The notes under the pieces: generated by a model
Told to the model about the DNA's origin: nothing
The model's database searches: none
The model's input: only the letters and a program-made list of their open reading frames with translations
Program-made: the position numbers and the translations under genes
Source of the DNA: Penicillium oxalicum
Lineage: Eukaryota; Ascomycota; Eurotiomycetes; Eurotiales; Aspergillaceae
NCBI RefSeq assembly: GCF_001723175.1
Contig: NC_064655.1
Coordinates: 2,914,001-2,978,000, forward strand
Direction of reading: 5' to 3'
Length of the DNA stretch: 64,000 nt
Part shown: piece by piece, positions 61,318 to 64,000 of the stretch
How positions within the stretch are numbered: the first letter of the stretch is position 1
Layout: the number at the start of each line of letters is the position of its first letter

Positions 61318-61682
61318 TCAAGCAGTGAACTGGCAGTTCTCGAGGTTGAGAGTAGCCAAGGTAATGGTCCACGGCGCCTCAGTACCTGTCAAGTTATCGC
61401 GAGACATAGTTGTGATTAGCGAATTGTAATTATCATTGAAACGAGACAAGAAAGAAAGTGAGGGGAGGGTTAAGTACTTAATGCAAGCGAGTAGGTGATA
61501 GTGCACTGGATGTTTTGGTTCGCGGCCAGAACGTCAGCCATTCCGTTGGCCCTAAGAACGTCGCGCATGCCGTTGAGCTGGTCGCCCTTCAGGGTGATAC
61601 GCTCGCTGCGCGTGATGAGAGGCGAGGCTGCAGATGCCACGGCGAGTGAGGCGAGGGTGCCAAAGAAGATTTCAGACTTCAT
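61318..61682 (-). CDS. Small secreted protein, 90 residues, unknown function
   Basis: Two exons, 61478-61682 and 61318-61385, giving 90 residues. The intron (GTACTT donor, TTGACAG acceptor) is phase 1. A signal peptide (about MKSEIFFGTLASLAVASA) precedes SPLITRSERITLKGDQLNGM; an Arg two residues before SER could be a processing site. The mature part has two Cys (NIQCTITY and ENCQFTA) that could form one disulfide, and the short repeat RANGMADVLAANQ. A TATAAAA element lies upstream. I do not recognise the family; this is a candidate small secreted or effector-like protein. The coding call rests on signal peptide, splice signals and frame closure. Confidence 0.7.
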
Positions 61683-61798
61683 TTTGAGAAAAGGTGAGCG
61701 AGGATTTGGAGCTGGGAAAAGATTAGAGATTTCTGTCTTGTGTGAAGCTCTGTAATTTCCAAGGCGATAGCTGATGCTCAGGACGAGGATTCCGACGC

Positions 61799-61805
61799 CT
61801 TTTAT
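61799..61805 (-). promoter_or_regulatory. TATA-like box for the small secreted protein gene
   Basis: TATAAAA on the minus strand, about 120 nt before the start codon at 61682. Position is typical; function is inferred. Confidence 0.5.
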
Positions 61806-63172
61806 AGTTGAAACCTTGGTCTTGAGCTTCACGAGGAATTTGATCTATTAAGTTTCTCAATACCATTGTACAGCATGGTGTGTTTGCGTGATACGATCTG
61901 CTAATTCAAGTTGTTCGGAACCATTCTTGGGTGACGGTGCCTTTGGTTGAAGTTGACCTGAGTAGCACGGAGGTTGTCATGCCTTTTTTCTGTGTTGATT
62001 TTTGTGTAGATGAACACGAACTTTAATTCAACGACACTGGATGGGGAGAAATCTTCTACTTCTGCTTGCTTGTACACTAATAATCCGGAGATTGCTAACG
62101 GTCCAAACTACTTTCAAAGGAAGGAGGTTATGGGGTCAATTCCGGTGATCGACTCATGACGAATTGAAGGGAAGATCAATCGCTGATTGAGATAGGAACT
62201 AGGATGTAGTACGTTGCTCAAAGTGACATACGACCTATGTGGGATACTGGGCAGATCGTAGACTTTCTGTGAGACTCTCATCTGTCTTGTCATACAACTC
62301 TATAAGCTAAGCTCAGTCTAAACGGTAACCTTGTATTTCTCAATCGCCTAACATCGAGCAAACGTGAGTTTAGAGGTATTTTTACATATTCTCCAGTGAA
62401 GTAGCTTAGGTACAGTGTGGTAGATTTATCGACAGTACAGATGATCGGGCCTTTGCATCTCATCAACTTCCCATAGGCAGCCTCTCTTATTTGTTTGAGG
62501 GTATGTACATAGTAATATACCGTGTAGCCTTGAACTTTTGAATACTCGAAACCTCAAGAGCAAGACTGTTTATGCCAGAGTGTTCGACTCTCTAGTCGCT
62601 ATAATAGGCTTTTTGTATCTCGATGGTACTTTCTCGAATAGATATGTTCATGGACTGAATGAGACTGCACGACGAGGTTAAGGAACATGAAGATCTATTG
62701 TACCCACTGTCTTGAGAAGTACCGTAGTTCAGACCATTCCCCAGCACTCCTGTCAAACTATCAACCTTCAACTCACACGACAAAAAATTCAACATGAAGA
62801 GAACCAAAGAAGCTGCAACCACCAGGGGAAAAAAGAAGTCATGAAATGACTTTTTCGCACCCAAGACTCGATCAAACTCCTATTTCAACAGTGCGACGGT
62901 AGCGACGAGGTGATCCACATCTATTTGATAACCAGATTATGCTCATCGCCTCAAGTTGAATGTATCACCGACCGATCAGACATGGCTCCCTACGGGAAAG
63001 GAGAGTGGACAAGGTCGTCTCTCTCGCGTGACACAAACATTGGCACGCTCAAGGGTCACGATCAGATACCATTCACCAGAATGAAAATACTACAAGAGAA
63101 TCATACAAAGCCTACCTAAGTGTGTACATGAAGGTGACTCATCCTCCCCGCCATAAAGTTGTTCATAAAGAG

Positions 63173-63192
63173 TTTTTTTTTTTTTTTTTTTT
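63173..63192 (+). repeat. Poly-T tract, 20 nt
   Basis: Uninterrupted run of 20 T in non-coding sequence, A-tract on the minus strand. Confidence 0.85.
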
Positions 63193-64000
63193 CAAATGTA
63201 GATGGAGTCTTGGCTAGCTACAAGGTTCCAATACAACCATCTACAAATGTCCGTATACTTTAAATTAAATCTCTCCCCCCCCTTAAGAATGACCTTTCGA
63301 ACCTCTCTCAATTCAATCACCGTAACATCAAAGATAAGACAAGAAAAGAAACAGAACCATCAATACGATTTTGACGAATCCTCCCCTAAAGCAGGTAAAA
63401 AAACCATAAAGAGCAGAACCACCGGAAATAATCGTCTCTGGCCGTGCCAAAGTAAACCTCCCGGTATTACAATTTCTAAGCGTACGACTTTGACAAAAAG
63501 TATAAATGGATCTCCTCTCCCTGGAGTACGCTATTATCAACCAGAAGAGAACCAATCTCGATAGACACCGTATGCCCAATGGCGGCTGTCTTACTGATCC
63601 GGAAATCTCGGAAGGATTCATCTCTGGAGAGTGGGTGGTCGATAGGAGTGCGACGGCGATGGGGTCTGATGTGGGTTCTGAAGATGTGTAGGACTGATTA
63701 AGTTTACGGATGGGTGCTCCCTCTCCCTTTTTTCTTTCTCTTCAAGTGCTCTTAAAAGAAAATGAATTATGAAGAGATTGATGGACATCAGAGGTAGGGA
63801 TTCTAAAGAGGTGGTGAGTTAGATCAAAAAACTGTTCCGGTCAAGTTTGAACCTGGAAATGTTGTTTGCCTTTTTCTGACGCGGGGTTTGCACGAAGGTA
63901 GAGGTCACGGAATCGTAGACTGGCCATTCCATCATTGCAATCATACTTGAGGAGGCTCTACGACGCAATCTTAGGTTCTCAATGGTGCTTGCTAGTAGAT

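Larger units (their letters stand above)
61683..64000. other. Right-edge region, no firmly supported gene
   Basis: 2.3 kb. It contains a 20-nt poly-T tract (63173-63192) and a C8 run. On the minus strand near 63600-63690 a frame reading SYTSSEPTSDPIAVALLSTT could be part of a gene entering from the right edge, but nothing confirms it. Confidence 0.35.

Overview
The window looks like a euchromatic stretch of a filamentous ascomycete genome, probably Eurotiales (Aspergillus/Penicillium-like). The evidence is dense genes on both strands, many short GT-AG introns (about 50-150 nt) with CTAAC-like branch sites, Zn(II)2Cys6 regulators, a GPI-type cupredoxin, a DOMON-cytochrome b561 protein and typical fungal orthologues. 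The assignment is by gene content and style only; no phylogenetic test was possible. Exon boundaries were placed by hand from splice motifs, reading phase and family resemblance. All joined models close in frame, except three frame breaks in two genes.

Layout. 1-615 (-): 5' part of an Arg/Tyr/Glu-rich hypothetical gene running off the left edge. 3181-6813: a divergent pair, a DOMON/cytochrome b561 heme protein (-) and a GPI-type cupredoxin (+). 9355-17610 (-): a Zn(II)2Cys6 regulator and a 12-exon sugar transporter. 19401-26942: a housekeeping block with ribosomal protein eL42 (-), NEDD8/RUB1 (+), Elongin A (-), tubulin cofactor A (+) and THO complex subunit 7 (-). 27638-28916 (-): APH-type kinase-like gene with a frame break. 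30580-35474 (+): a DHA-type MFS exporter followed by a Zn(II)2Cys6 regulator. 35960-37499 (-): FET4-like low-affinity iron permease with broken frame. 38942-40610 (-): Old Yellow Enzyme-family oxidoreductase. 43067-45464 (-): malic enzyme. 45465-50619: about 5 kb with no gene I can support. 50620-53162 (+): large HAM1-like/BPI-type protein. 53768-55207 (+): ER DnaJ (SCJ1-like) ending in KDEL. 55729-56523 (-): IMP3. 58396-60662 (+): secreted alkaline phosphatase. 61318-61682 (-): 90-residue secreted protein.

How genes may work together (inference). The heme-b561 protein and the cupredoxin sit head to head and could form a cell-surface electron-transfer or metal-handling pair. Each regulator lies near a transporter on the same strand, which suggests local control of uptake or export. 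NEDD8 and Elongin A, both parts of the cullin-RING ubiquitin ligase pathway, are convergent neighbours. eL42 and IMP3 serve ribosomes; SCJ1, alkaline phosphatase and the small secreted protein belong to the secretory pathway.

I found no CRISPR array, rRNA or convincing tRNA, and no intact transposon. The most useful anomalies are the frame breaks in the FET4-like and APH-like genes, three poly-G tracts of exactly 14 nt each, and very small exons (10, 20 and 28 nt) that automated gene finders are likely to miss.
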